DNA of 64,000 bases from an uncultured Pseudomonadota bacterium (GTDB taxonomy: Bacteria > Pseudomonadota > Gammaproteobacteria > Burkholderiales > Burkholderiaceae_C): assembly GCA_945952465.1 (NCBI GenBank), contig CAMFIB010000002.1:248001-312000 (forward strand), given 5' to 3'. Shown here piece after piece: positions 9,130 to 17,635 of the stretch (position 1 is its first letter; every line of letters begins with the position of its first letter). Below the pieces are notes generated by a model. The model was not told the DNA's origin. It made no database searches and saw nothing but the letters and a program-made list of their open reading frames with translations. Both the position numbers and the translations under genes were made by a program.

Positions 9130-10539
9130 ATGGCTGAATTCAAAGAAATCTCCCCGAACGCCACCGCCAGCGCCCGCCTGCTGAACTGGGTCGACAACCG
9201 CTTCCCGGCCACCAAGCTGTACAAGGAACATCTGTCCGAGTACTACGCGCCGAAGAACTTCAACTTCTGGTACTTCTTCGGTTCGCTGGCGCTGCTGGTG
9301 CTGGTGATCCAGATCGTCACCGGCATCTTCCTGGTGATGCACTACAAGCCGGACGCCAACCTGGCGTTCGCCTCCGTCGAGTACATCATGCGCGACGTGC
9401 CCTGGGGCTGGCTGATCCGCTACATGCACTCCACCGGCGCCTCGGCGTTCTTCGTCGTGGTGTACCTGCACATGTACCGCGGCCTCATCTACGGCAGCTA
9501 CCGCAAGCCGCGCGAGCTGGTCTGGATCTTCGGCTGCGCGATCTTCCTGTGCCTGATGGCCGAAGCCTTCATGGGCTACCTGCTGCCATGGGGCCAGATG
9601 TCGTACTGGGGCGCCCAGGTGATCGTGAACCTGTTCGCGGCCATCCCCTTCGTCGGCCCCGATCTCGCGCTGCTGATCCGCGGCGACTTCGTCGTCGGCG
9701 ACGCCACGCTGAACCGCTTCTTCAGCTTCCACGTCATCGCCGTGCCGCTGGTGCTGCTGGGCCTGGTGGCCGCGCACATCATCGCGCTGCACGAAGTGGG
9801 CTCCAACAACCCCGACGGCGTCGAGATCAAGGGCCCCAAGGCCCTGAAGGACAAGAACGGCCACCCGCTCGACGGCATTCCGTTCCATCCGTACTACACC
9901 GTTCACGACATCTTCGGCGTGGCCGTGTTCCTGTTGGTCTTCACCGCGATCATCTTCTTCGCGCCGGAAGTCGGCGGCTACTTCCTGGAGTACAACAACT
10001 TCATCGAAGCCAACCCGCTGAAGACGCCCTCGCACATCGCGCCGGTCTGGTACTTCACGCCGTTCTACTCGATGCTGCGTGCCATCACCAGCGAAATGAT
10101 GTACGCCCTGATCGCCTGCGTGCTGCTCGGTGCCGGCCTCGGCGTGTTCAAGGCCAAGCTGGCCGGCCTCCTGAAGGCCACCGTGATCGGCGGTGCCGTG
10201 GTGCTGGTCGCGCTGATGCTGTCGATCGACGCCAAGTTCTGGGGCGTCGTCGTGATGGGTGGCGCGGTCATCATCCTGTTCTTCCTGCCCTGGCTCGACA
10301 ACAGCCCGGTCAAGTCGATCCGCTACCGCCCCGACTGGCACAAGTATGTCTACGGCGTGTTCGTCGTGAACTTCCTGATCCTCGCCTACCTTGGCGTGCA
10401 GCCGCCGTCGCCGGTCGGTGAGCGGGTGTCGCAGATCGGCACGCTGTACTACTTCGGCTTCTTCCTGCTGATGCCGTGGTGGAGCCACCTGGGCACCTTC
10501 AAGACCCCGCCGGATCGCATCACGTTCCACCCGCACTGA
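9130..10539 (+). CDS. petB: Cytochrome b subunit of the bc1 complex
   Basis: The di-haem membrane subunit holding the Qo and Qi quinone sites. It is 469 residues with multiple transmembrane helices. Haem-ligand histidines are in YMHSTGAS and VYLHMYRG, and in FFSFHVIAVP and AAHIIALHE. The Qo-site motif reads PVWY (APVWYFTPFY) instead of PEWY, a variant also known in other proteobacteria. It is the middle gene of petABC. Confidence 0.98.
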   Translation: MAEFKEISPNATASARLLNWVDNRFPATKLYKEHLSEYYAPKNFNFWYFFGSLALLVLVIQIVTGIFLVMHYKPDANLAFASVEYIMRDVPWGWLIRYMHSTGASAFFVVVYLHMYRGLIYGSYRKPRELVWIFGCAIFLCLMAEAFMGYLLPWGQMSYWGAQVIVNLFAAIPFVGPDLALLIRGDFVVGDATLNRFFSFHVIAVPLVLLGLVAAHIIALHEVGSNNPDGVEIKGPKALKDKNGHPLDGIPFHPYYTVHDIFGVAVFLLVFTAIIFFAPEVGGYFLEYNNFIEANPLKTPSHIAPVWYFTPFYSMLRAITSEMMYALIACVLLGAGLGVFKAKLAGLLKATVIGGAVVLVALMLSIDAKFWGVVVMGGAVIILFFLPWLDNSPVKSIRYRPDWHKYVYGVFVVNFLILAYLGVQPPSPVGERVSQIGTLYYFGFFLLMPWWSHLGTFKTPPDRITFHPH

Positions 10540-10562
10540 GCGCCAGCCGAGGTCCGAATACC

Positions 10563-11324
10563 ATGAAAAAAATCGTTATCTCCCTGATGCTCCTGCTGGG
10601 GCTTGCGTCTCCCGCGTTCGCCAGCGACGACCACGGCATTCCGTGGGACAAGGCACCGAACCACGTCAACGACCTGACCTCGCTGCAGAACGGCGCCAAG
10701 CTGTTCGTCAACCACTGCCTGAATTGCCACTCGGCCGCCTACATGCGCTACAACCGCCTGAAGGACATCGGCCTGAGCGAAGACCAGATCAAGGCCAACC
10801 TGCTGTTCACGACCGACAAGATCGGCGAGACCATGAAGGCCGCCATCGACCCCAAGCAGGCCAAGGAGTGGTTCGGCGCCAACCCGCCCGACCTCACCGT
10901 CATCACCCGTTCGCGCTCTGAATTGGGCAAGGGCACCGGTGCCGATTACCTGTACACCTACCTGCGCACCTACTACAAGGACGAGACCAAGGAAACCGGC
11001 TGGAACAACCTGGCGTTCCCCAGCGTCGGCATGCCGCATGTGCTGTGGGAACTGCAGGGCATCCGCAAGCCGGTCTGGGAAACCCACGGCGAGCACGGCC
11101 ATGAAAGCCAGGTCTTCAAGGGCTGGGAGCAGGTGACCCCCGGCACCCTGACGCCGTTGCAGTACGACCAGGCCGTCGGCGATCTCGTCAACTACCTGCA
11201 GTGGATGGCCGAGCCTGCGCAACTGACGCGCGGCCGCATCGGCGTGTGGGTCCTGTTGTTCCTGGTGCTCTTCACCATCATCGCCTGGCGTCTCAACGCC
11301 GCGTACTGGAAAGACATCAAGTAA
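10563..11324 (+). CDS. petC: Cytochrome c1
   Basis: The membrane-anchored c-type haem subunit of bc1 that hands electrons to soluble cytochrome c. The 253-residue protein has a cleavable signal (MKKIVISLMLLLGLASPAFA), the haem motif CLNCH followed by SAAYMRYNR, a distal methionine candidate in FPSVGMPHVLWELQ, and a C-terminal anchor (about residues 222-244). The start at MKKIVISL gives a good signal peptide; the longer frame to 10476 overlaps petB. Confidence 0.97.
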   Translation: MKKIVISLMLLLGLASPAFASDDHGIPWDKAPNHVNDLTSLQNGAKLFVNHCLNCHSAAYMRYNRLKDIGLSEDQIKANLLFTTDKIGETMKAAIDPKQAKEWFGANPPDLTVITRSRSELGKGTGADYLYTYLRTYYKDETKETGWNNLAFPSVGMPHVLWELQGIRKPVWETHGEHGHESQVFKGWEQVTPGTLTPLQYDQAVGDLVNYLQWMAEPAQLTRGRIGVWVLLFLVLFTIIAWRLNAAYWKDIK

Positions 11325-11365
11325 CGTCGAGCCGAACCCGACCGCCGCAGGGCGGCCGGATTGCC

Positions 11366-11406
11366 GGAGTGGCCTGCCACCATGCAGCCCACTCCTTTTG
11401 ATTTTT
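11366..11406 (+). terminator. Rho-independent terminator after petABC
   Basis: GGAGTGG (11366-11372) and CCACTCC (11389-11395) form a perfect 7-bp stem. TTTTGATTTTT follows immediately at 11396-11406. It lies 41 bp after the petC stop and just before the AGGAG ribosome site of sspA. Confidence 0.7.
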
Positions 11407-11419
11407 AGGAGCCTTCACC

Positions 11420-12031
11420 ATGATGGTCTTGTATTCGGGTACGACCTGCCCCTTCTCGCACCGCTGCCGCTTCGTGCTGTTCGAGAAAGGCATGGACTTC
11501 GAGATCCGCGACGTCGACCTGTACAACAAGCCCGAGGACATCAGCGTGATGAACCCGTACGGGCAAGTGCCGATCCTGGTCGAGCGCGACCTGATCCTGT
11601 ACGAGTCGAACATCATCAACGAGTACATCGACGAGCGCTTCCCGCACCCGCAGCTGATGCCCGGCGACCCGGTGGACCGCGCACGCGTGCGCCTGTTCCT
11701 GCTCAACTTCGAGAAGGAGCTGTTCGTCCACGTCGGTCTGCTCGAGTCGCGCGCCGCCAAGAGCAACGAGAAGGCGCTCGAAAAGGCCCGTGCCCATGTG
11801 CGCGATCGCCTGACGCAGCTGGCCCCGGTGTTCCTGAAGAACAAGTTCATGCTGGGCGACAATTTCTCCATGCTCGACGTGGCCATCGCACCCCTGCTGT
11901 GGCGCCTCGACTACTATGGCATCGACCTCAGCAAGAACGCCGCGCCGCTGCTGAAGTACGCCGAACGCATCTTCTCGCGCCCCGCCTACATCGAGGCGCT
12001 GACGCCGTCCGAAAAGGTGATGCGCAAGTAA
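11420..12031 (+). CDS. sspA: SspA, stringent starvation protein A (GST fold)
   Basis: An RNA-polymerase-associated protein with a glutathione-transferase fold, made under starvation stress. The 203-residue protein has the thioredoxin-like start SGTTCPFSHRCRFVLFEKGM, the cis-proline turn PYGQVPILVERD and an all-alpha C-terminal domain. SspA binds polymerase and is not thought to catalyse glutathione conjugation. An AGGAG site lies 9 bp upstream. It sits downstream of petC and upstream of sspB, as in many betaproteobacteria. Confidence 0.95.
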   Translation: MMVLYSGTTCPFSHRCRFVLFEKGMDFEIRDVDLYNKPEDISVMNPYGQVPILVERDLILYESNIINEYIDERFPHPQLMPGDPVDRARVRLFLLNFEKELFVHVGLLESRAAKSNEKALEKARAHVRDRLTQLAPVFLKNKFMLGDNFSMLDVAIAPLLWRLDYYGIDLSKNAAPLLKYAERIFSRPAYIEALTPSEKVMRK

Positions 12032-12059
12032 GCCACGGCCGGCATTCAGCTTTAGCCCG

Positions 12060-12584
12060 ATGAGTCTCTCGACCGACCTGCCCTCGACGCGCCCCTACCT
12101 GATCCGCGCCCTGTACGACTGGTGCACGGACAACGGCTTCACGCCGTACGTGGCGGTCTACGTCGACGGCACGGTACAGGTGCCGCGCGAGCATGTGAAG
12201 AACAACGAGATCGTGCTCAACATCAGCTTCGACGCCACCAGTGCGCTGAAGCTGGGGAACGAGTTCATCGAGTTCCGTGCCCGTTTCGGCGGCACGGCGC
12301 GCGAGATCATGGTGCCGATCGACCGCGTCATCGCGATCTACGCCCGTGAAAATGGCCAGGGCATGGCCTTCCCCAATCCGGCGCAGCAGGCCGGCGCGTC
12401 AGCGGGTGGCCCCGCCGCGGCGCTGCCACTGATGGCCGCTGCCGAACCGGACAAGCCTGCAGTCGGCGATGGCGACAACAAGATCGTGCCGCTGACGCAG
12501 GGGAGCAGCGCGCACGCTGGCGACGACGGCGAGCCCCCCAAGCCGCCGGCCGGCCCTCGGCCGGCTCTCAAGCGCGTCAAGTGA
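12060..12584 (+). CDS. sspB: SspB, ClpXP protease specificity-enhancing factor
   Basis: An adaptor that delivers ssrA-tagged peptides from stalled ribosomes to ClpXP. The 174-residue protein begins with the SspB substrate-binding core (RPYLIRALYDWCTDNGFTPY and EIVLNISFDATSALKLGN). A long flexible Pro/Ala/Gly-rich linker follows, and the C-terminal PPAGPRPALKRVK resembles the ClpX-binding tail. It is 28 bp after sspA. Its stop lies 21 bp before the tRNA-Thr gene. Confidence 0.95.
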   Translation: MSLSTDLPSTRPYLIRALYDWCTDNGFTPYVAVYVDGTVQVPREHVKNNEIVLNISFDATSALKLGNEFIEFRARFGGTAREIMVPIDRVIAIYARENGQGMAFPNPAQQAGASAGGPAAALPLMAAAEPDKPAVGDGDNKIVPLTQGSSAHAGDDGEPPKPPAGPRPALKRVK

Positions 12585-12605
12585 CGCGGTAAAATCGCGG
12601 CTTTC

Positions 12606-12681
12606 GCCGATTTAGCTCAGTTGGTAGAGCAACCGCCTTGTAAGCGGTAGGTCATCAGTTCGAATCCGATAATCGGCACCA
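12606..12681 (+). tRNA. tRNA-Thr (anticodon TGT), integration site of the mobile element
   Basis: A 76-nt cloverleaf with acceptor GCCGATT/AATCGGC, D stem GCTC/GAGC, anticodon stem ACCGC/GCGGT around loop CTTGTAA (anticodon TGT), and an encoded CCA. The T stem ATCAG/CCGAT has one A-C mismatch. The last 45 bp are repeated exactly at 26897-26941. The gene is left intact by the insertion. Confidence 0.97.
12637..12681 (+). repeat. attL: 45-bp direct repeat inside tRNA-Thr
   Basis: Starts CTTGTAAGCGGTAGGTCATC in the anticodon loop and ends with the encoded CCA. It is identical to 26897-26941. The bases on either side differ between the two copies, which fixes the repeat length at 45. Confidence 0.95.
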
Positions 12682-12761
12682 AAAATATGTGATAAATCAA
12701 TAAGTTACGCTTGTTGATTTAAGCGGAGATAAGTCAGATTAAGTGGGTTTAAGCGGTTTCG

Positions 12762-12781
12762 CTGTCCCAAAATTGTCCCAA
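12762..12781 (+). promoter_or_regulatory. Left-end paired integrase arm-type site candidates
   Basis: CTGTCCCAA at 12762-12770 and TTGTCCCAA at 12773-12781 start 11 bp apart. The right end carries TTGTCCCAA twice with the same 11-bp spacing. Two TTTAAGCGG repeats (12718-12726 and 12748-12756, 30 bp apart) lie between the att core and this site and could bind the excisionase. Confidence 0.55.
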
Positions 12782-12944
12782 GCTGCGGGCGTTCATTCAT
12801 GTGCGCGAGGGATAACCTGGCTTGCAGGACTTAATCCAGTTTTAGCGCGAGTAGGTGTGCGTCTGTTACGCTCGGGGTGTGCTGATTGAACACCGACCCA
12901 CTTTTCGCTTGCCAGCTACTGAGGCTCGGCCTGACGAACTCGGC

Positions 12945-13256
12945 ATGCGCTTGCTGTGGGTTGCCCTAGCCTGCTTGGCAGTAGTGCTGAGCGTGGCCAT
13001 TGCGCTATGGCAATTTCCTAGTATTGCTGATCACTTTACAGTGGGTCAGCTGAATTCCCTGTTCTACTTTTTGGGCGTTGTCGCTCTGGACTGGGTACTT
13101 GCTTTGGCGGCAATAGCTTTTCTTTGGGACGCTTGTCGGCGTTTGCGCAGCGCCGTTTCTGCAATATGGTGGCCCGTTCGGCCAAACAGCTTTTTTTTCT
13201 CGGCGAGCCTTTTCCCCGACGGCCCTGTGCCCCGCTTCACCTCCTTAGGAATCTGA
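12945..13256 (+). CDS. Hypothetical two-helix membrane protein
   Basis: I do not recognise this protein. From the ATG at 12945 it has 103 residues with two clear hydrophobic segments (about residues 2-22 and 34-62) and a short polar tail. The frame stays open to GTG codons at 12879 and 12855, so the true start is uncertain. It is the first open frame inside the left end of the element. A membrane location is inferred from hydrophobicity only. Confidence 0.45.
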   Translation: MRLLWVALACLAVVLSVAIALWQFPSIADHFTVGQLNSLFYFLGVVALDWVLALAAIAFLWDACRRLRSAVSAIWWPVRPNSFFFSASLFPDGPVPRFTSLGI

Positions 13257-13326
13257 AATAGCTCCGCGCAACTGCGCGGCTCTTTCACCTTTCACCTTGC
13301 GTTGCACGCAAGGCTTGGAGGAAAAA

Positions 13327-13605
13327 TTGAATGAAATTCTTTCGGTTCGCCAACTGGCGGATCACTTGGGGCTGCACGAACAGACCGTGTACTCCGCACT
13401 TGGGGGTCGGCGCAAACTTGAGTTACCTCAAGGGTTCAAAGTAGGGCGGGTATGGCGCTGGCGCCGCGAAACGGTAGAGCAATGGATTTCTGATAGGGAA
13501 ATCCATATCTGCGCAGCCGACCGCGAAGTTGAAAACGTCGCCCGCACTCGGGGGCGGCCTCGGAAAAGCGCGGGTGCGATTCTCAAGACGGGGGGGACTC
13601 AGTGA
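13327..13605 (+). CDS. HTH DNA-binding protein, excisionase/AlpA-like
   Basis: A 92-residue protein with an N-terminal winged HTH of the excisionase/AlpA kind: LSVRQLADHLGLHEQTVYSAL, then KVGRVWRWRRETVEQWI. A basic tail GRPRK resembles an AT-hook. Such proteins direct excision or control integrase in integrative elements. A TTG start is proposed because GGAGG at 13317-13321 lies 5 nt upstream of TTG at 13327; the nearby ATG at 13331 is in another frame. The stop overlaps the next gene's GTG. Confidence 0.75.
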   Translation: MNEILSVRQLADHLGLHEQTVYSALGGRRKLELPQGFKVGRVWRWRRETVEQWISDREIHICAADREVENVARTRGRPRKSAGAILKTGGTQ

Positions 13606-14060
13606 ACCCAGTCCAACTCATCTTGTCCCGTTTGGAAGGCGTTCGTCAGCGGCAAAGAGGGCAGTGGAGTTCAAGGTGCCCTGCGCATCCCGACAACTCG
13701 CCGTCCCTGTCAATCCGCGAGCGCGATGACGGCGCGGCCCTTCTTCATTGCTTTGCAGGTTGCTCTGTCGCAGAAATTGCCGCAGCATTGGGCGTCACAT
13801 TGCAGGAGCTGTTTCCCGCTGACGGTTCGTACAAAGCAACGAATCGTGCAGCCAGGAATCCGAAGCTCCTCACAGCAGCGCAGGCATTGGAGCTCCTCAG
13901 CGACGAGGCTCTTCTGCTTGTTGTTGTGGCGGGCGTGCTGGCGCGAGGTGAAAACCTTGGCGAAATCGACAGGCAGCGACTCATCACGGCGGCTGGGCGC
14001 ATCCAGTATCTCCGCGATGAAGCGCTGGGCACTGCACGTACTGGAGGCCGCCATGCTTGA
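13602..14060 (+). CDS. Primase-type CHC2 zinc-finger protein
   Basis: A 152-residue protein whose first 75 residues match the zinc-binding domain of DnaG-type primases: CPAHPDNSPSLSI followed about 20 residues later by LHCFAGCSVAEIAAALG. That gives a C-x2-H...C-x3-C ligand set. The catalytic TOPRIM part of a primase is absent, so it is a stand-alone zinc domain plus an alpha-helical tail. It overlaps the HTH gene (GTGA) upstream and the ATPase gene by 8 bp downstream, suggesting a replication operon. Confidence 0.75.
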   Translation: MNPVQLILSRLEGVRQRQRGQWSSRCPAHPDNSPSLSIRERDDGAALLHCFAGCSVAEIAAALGVTLQELFPADGSYKATNRAARNPKLLTAAQALELLSDEALLLVVVAGVLARGENLGEIDRQRLITAAGRIQYLRDEALGTARTGGRHA

Positions 14061-15309
14061 CAAACAGCTGCTTCACAAAATTGATCAGCGAGTTCGCCTT
14101 GCAAAGGTCTATCCATCGCGGCCCGCGAATGCTTCCAACGGCGCTGAATCCTCCGATGCGATGGTCGTCCTCACAGCTGCCGACACGGTGACCTTGGAAC
14201 CGGTGCAGTGGCTTTGGCCCGGTTTCATACCAAACCGGGCATTGACAATCCTGGCCGGGCCGCCCGGCGCGGCTAAGACGACGATGGCGCTTTTTGCTAC
14301 GGCGATCGTCAGTGCAGGTAAGACGTGGCCGAGCGGAGAGTCTTGCGACACCGGTGACGTTCTTATCTGGAGTGGCGAAGACGAAATTGAAAACACACTC
14401 GCGCCTCGGCTTGTGGCGGCGGGCGCTGGCATGACCCGAGTGCACTTCGTCACGGGAATTCGCGTGGCGAATGAGGTCATGCCGTTCGATCCGTCAATCC
14501 ACATCGCCGAGTTGTGCGAATCGCTCGCGTTGCTGGAGGCACCTCGGCTGATCGTTCTCGATCCGGTCTCGCTTGTAGTGGCGCGTGATGCGAACAAAGC
14601 AGTCGAAGTTCGCCGTGGCCTTCAGCCGCTGATCGATCTTGCTCGGCAACACGGCTGTGCGATCGTCGGCATATCGCACTTGACAAAAGGTTCGATTGGG
14701 AAATCTCCGGTCGAGCGTGTGACGGGCAGCCTGAGCTTCGGTGCACTGGCCCGAGCCGTCCTCATCGCGATGAAATGCAGCGGCGAGGAGTCCGACGCCG
14801 AAGTGGGGAAATCGAGCGATGCAGTTGGCACTGCAACGATTGATACCTTGCCGGATCGACGCATTCTCGTGCGCGCGAAGTCGAACCTTGGCCCCGATGG
14901 TGGAGGTTTTGCCTACACCGTCGAGCAGGTCAGCGTGACGCCGGCAATCCATGCGCAGCGTATCGTCTGGCAGGAGCCACTGCGCGGCGATGCGCAGTCC
15001 TTGCTGGCGGCGGCTGAAGGCTTCGGTCAACAGGGGGTAGATTCGCGGCGAGACGAAGTGCCTGACTCGCAGGCCATTGCTTTGCTGCGCCAACTGTTGG
15101 CCAACGGCTCGGCTGAAGCGCGGGTCATCAAAGAAATCGCCGAAGCCCACGGCATCGGTGACAAAGCATTGCGACGAGCTCGCAAAACCTTGGCCGTCAC
15201 GATGGAGCGGCGTGGCTATGGTGAGGCGATGACTTCGCTCTGGTCATTGCCCGCGACATCCGGTGCCCGCGAAGCGGGCCGGCTCAATGCCGAGGAGGGT
15301 GCGCAATGA
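14053..15309 (+). CDS. RepA-like AAA/RecA-fold ATPase
   Basis: A 418-residue RecA-fold ATPase resembling plasmid RepA and mobile-element replicative helicases. The P-loop is GPPGAAKTT at about residues 69-77, where alanine 74 replaces the usual glycine before the lysine. The Walker B-like strand is PRLIVLDPVSLVV. The VGISHLTKG segment matches the RepA sensor region. The C-terminus (about 330-400) looks like a helical DNA-binding region. With the zinc-finger gene it may replicate the excised circle. The start is the ATG that overlaps the previous stop; longer frames run through that gene. Confidence 0.8.
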   Translation: MLDKQLLHKIDQRVRLAKVYPSRPANASNGAESSDAMVVLTAADTVTLEPVQWLWPGFIPNRALTILAGPPGAAKTTMALFATAIVSAGKTWPSGESCDTGDVLIWSGEDEIENTLAPRLVAAGAGMTRVHFVTGIRVANEVMPFDPSIHIAELCESLALLEAPRLIVLDPVSLVVARDANKAVEVRRGLQPLIDLARQHGCAIVGISHLTKGSIGKSPVERVTGSLSFGALARAVLIAMKCSGEESDAEVGKSSDAVGTATIDTLPDRRILVRAKSNLGPDGGGFAYTVEQVSVTPAIHAQRIVWQEPLRGDAQSLLAAAEGFGQQGVDSRRDEVPDSQAIALLRQLLANGSAEARVIKEIAEAHGIGDKALRRARKTLAVTMERRGYGEAMTSLWSLPATSGAREAGRLNAEEGAQ

Positions 15310-15946
15310 CTCTCGCTCGTCAAGCATGTGAGGGTTCGCACCTCCGCGCTTATCCGACGTTGGCAAGCCAAAGCTTCAGTGGTCTCGGCCATGTCTTCAA
15401 AGGCCGCCGAATGACCTCGCTGACACCCTCGGCTGACGGCGTCGGTCTCGACGCGTTAACCATCTGGGTCAGCGATGGCTGTCGGCCATGTCGCCGCGTT
15501 CCGCGGCGCGAGGCAGGCGGGTCGATGCGGCTGGCGACCGCACCGGCACTGGACGTGCCGGCAAGCCGACCCTCGCGGCTAGGGCCGCAGCTGCCTCTGC
15601 AAACAGCGCCCGTCGGCGCGCCTTGCGGCGCCCGACTCCCCTCGAAGAGGGCTGCGCTGGACGCTCGATTGCCTGCGGCAATCTTGCATCCGCTGGGTCG
15701 TGCTGCCGCGCGACTCGGTCTGGACGACCGACCCTTTCGAGGGGAGTCGGGCGCCACTTCGTTGCGCCGACGGGCGGGGGCTTTGCCCCCCACCGATCAC
15801 CGGCCGTGGGCGGCCTGGATTCGCTTGGGCGAATCCTGATCGGCGGCTCCCCCCGAACTTCGTCCGACCGGCTGGGGCCGGTGCGGACTGCGTCCTCATC
15901 TTCATCTCAGTGGGTTGGCAGCGGCCAACCCAGTAAAGGATTCTTC
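15310..15946. other. 637-bp non-coding region packed with inverted repeats (candidate oriT or origin)
   Basis: No convincing gene is present; the open frames are low-complexity Arg/Ala/Pro shadows. Perfect or near-perfect stem-loops include 15667-15683 (GATTGCC/GGCAATC), 15776-15790 (GGGGGC/GCCCCC), 15802-15815 (GGCCG/CGGCC), 15817-15836 (GGATTCGC/GCGAATCC) nested inside CCGATCA/TGATCGG (15793-15843), 15862-15888 (GTCCGACCGGC with a 1-nt bulge) and 15911-15932 (TGGGTTGGC/GCCAACCCA). The last ends just upstream of the coupling-protein ribosome site AAAGGA. Confidence 0.7.
15607..15776. repeat. Long inverted repeat, arms of 40-41 bp around a 89-bp centre
   Basis: The left arm (15607-15646) reads CGCCCGTCGGCGC, a 7-nt variable part, then GGCGCCCGACTCCCCTCGAA. 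The reverse complement of the right arm (15736-15776) has the same 13-nt and 20-nt blocks around an 8-nt variable part. That is 33 matched base pairs. No target-site duplication is obvious at its ends. Confidence 0.8.
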
Positions 15947-17635
15947 GTGAATACAAAACCTCTCTCATTCTTTGAAATCGAACAGCGCTTTTTGCAAACG
16001 CTGAACGAACTGACCTTTGCCATGACGTCGCATGTCGCGTTATGGGCCATCGTGGGTGCGGTGGTTCCTGCCCTGTTGATGATCGGATGGCGGATGCGCC
16101 GCTTTCATCGACCGGAGTGGCCTCTGATGTCGCCGGTGTTCGCCAAGGTTGGCATCGTGGCAACAGCAGCGGGCCTGGTGTCGGTTGGCACTGCGGCTCT
16201 GCTGGCTCTGCTGATCTTGGCGTTGGCATGGCTTGGGGGCGTTGCCTTGGCCGACGTGTGGCGGGTCTATCAGCCCAGTTTGTTTGCGGCGGGCATCGGT
16301 TGCTTTGCCTCGATGTTGGTCAGCGGTTTGATCGTGACCGTGTTGATTCCGCTTTGGGAGCGAGCCGGCAAAGGTCTGAGCGGCATCTCGGCAGAAGACG
16401 ATCGGGCGGCGAAATACGACCCCGAGCGCTACTTTCGTCGGGATAGGTTCTTTTTGGGTCTGCAGCAGTCGGGCAAACCTCTATACCTGCCCTGGGACAG
16501 CACACACCAACACATGCAAATCGTCGGTCCGACCGATGTTGGCAAAGGGACTGCAGCGCAAGTGCTGTTGCCGCAGTTCGCACAGGCGGGTGAGACCGTG
16601 ATCGTCTTTGACCCCAAGAACGACAGCAAGCTGCCGGGCGCGCTCTGCGCGTTCGCCCAAAAGCATGGCCTGCCATTCCGTGTGCTGGATCTCCGGCCGA
16701 GCGCGCCACCTCAATTCAACCTGCTTGAAGGGTTGGAGCGGCGCCAGTTGGAAGAGCTCTTGAATGCCGGCTTTGGCTCCGGCGACAGCGGAGAGATCGA
16801 CCGAGTCTATCGGCTGGCGGACCGACATGCAGCTAAGGCGGCTGCGCTGCTGGCGGAAGAGCGGCAAGCATTCTCCCTGCCAGGTCTGGTTTCTGTTTGC
16901 ATAGGGGATGAGGCCATCACCTCAGCCAAGATGTTCTGGGGCAATCTGAACGAGCTGGCCGACATTCCGGCCATCCAGACGACGGCCGGGCTCAGCCTGG
17001 CTTCTTGCCTGGATGAGGGAGGCTTCGTCTACGTCATCGGCAGCACCCTGGATGAAGCAACCTTAATGCTCCAGAAAATGGTGTTGCTGCGCATTCTGCA
17101 AATCATCTATTCGCGGCCACGCGGTGAGAGCCGTCGGGTGGCGTTGTTCCTGGATGAGTTCAAGTATTTGCTTTCAACCCAGTCGGTCAATGCACTGGGC
17201 GTGGTGCGCGACTTCGGTTGCCATGTGCTGCTGGCACACCAAAGTCTCGGTGACCTCGAAGCATGCGGCGGCATCAGCCCGGAGGTTGTCAAAGGCGCTG
17301 TGCTGGACAACACGAATTTGAAGCTGATCTACCGTCCAATCAGCGCGGATGTCGCGGAGTGGGCGGAGGCGATGACCGGCACAACCCCGACGTTCACCGA
17401 AACGGTTTCACGCACCTCCACTGAACCGGGGCGCAGTGAAAACTGGCGAGAGGTCGAAGTTCCTTTCATTCACAGGAATCGGCTGCTGCAGTTACCGCGC
17501 CGCACGGGACTGTTGCTGGGGGCAGGGCTGCCAACCGTGGTGACCATGGATCACCTCCGCGAGTTGGCGGAACTGCCGTCGATCTCGGAGGCACCGCGTT
17601 TCCAGCCGGCAGACGACCGCTCGGGAGTGATTTGA
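15947..17635 (+). CDS. Type IV coupling protein (VirD4/TraD/MobB-like)
   Basis: An inner-membrane ATPase that brings relaxase-bound DNA to a type IV secretion channel. The 562-residue protein has three N-terminal hydrophobic segments (about 29-48, 65-100 and 110-136), the P-loop GPTDVGKGT at about 194-202, the strand VIVFDPKND, a Walker B RVALFLDE near 397-404 and the TraG/TraD C-terminal HQSLGDLEACGG region. The GTG start at 15947 follows AAAGGA by 6 nt; the frame is open further upstream but only through the inverted-repeat region. Its stop overlaps the relaxase ATG. Confidence 0.88.
   Translation: MNTKPLSFFEIEQRFLQTLNELTFAMTSHVALWAIVGAVVPALLMIGWRMRRFHRPEWPLMSPVFAKVGIVATAAGLVSVGTAALLALLILALAWLGGVALADVWRVYQPSLFAAGIGCFASMLVSGLIVTVLIPLWERAGKGLSGISAEDDRAAKYDPERYFRRDRFFLGLQQSGKPLYLPWDSTHQHMQIVGPTDVGKGTAAQVLLPQFAQAGETVIVFDPKNDSKLPGALCAFAQKHGLPFRVLDLRPSAPPQFNLLEGLERRQLEELLNAGFGSGDSGEIDRVYRLADRHAAKAAALLAEERQAFSLPGLVSVCIGDEAITSAKMFWGNLNELADIPAIQTTAGLSLASCLDEGGFVYVIGSTLDEATLMLQKMVLLRILQIIYSRPRGESRRVALFLDEFKYLLSTQSVNALGVVRDFGCHVLLAHQSLGDLEACGGISPEVVKGAVLDNTNLKLIYRPISADVAEWAEAMTGTTPTFTETVSRTSTEPGRSENWREVEVPFIHRNRLLQLPRRTGLLLGAGLPTVVTMDHLRELAELPSISEAPRFQPADDRSGVI

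Noticed and set aside
9010-10536. 508-codon open frame opposite petB
   Set aside because: Mirror frame of the cytochrome b gene with low-complexity His/Gln/Asp composition.
15306-15839. 177-codon open frame between the ATPase and coupling-protein genes
   Set aside because: Arg/Ala/Pro-rich with no motif, and it crosses the long inverted repeat; treated as non-coding.
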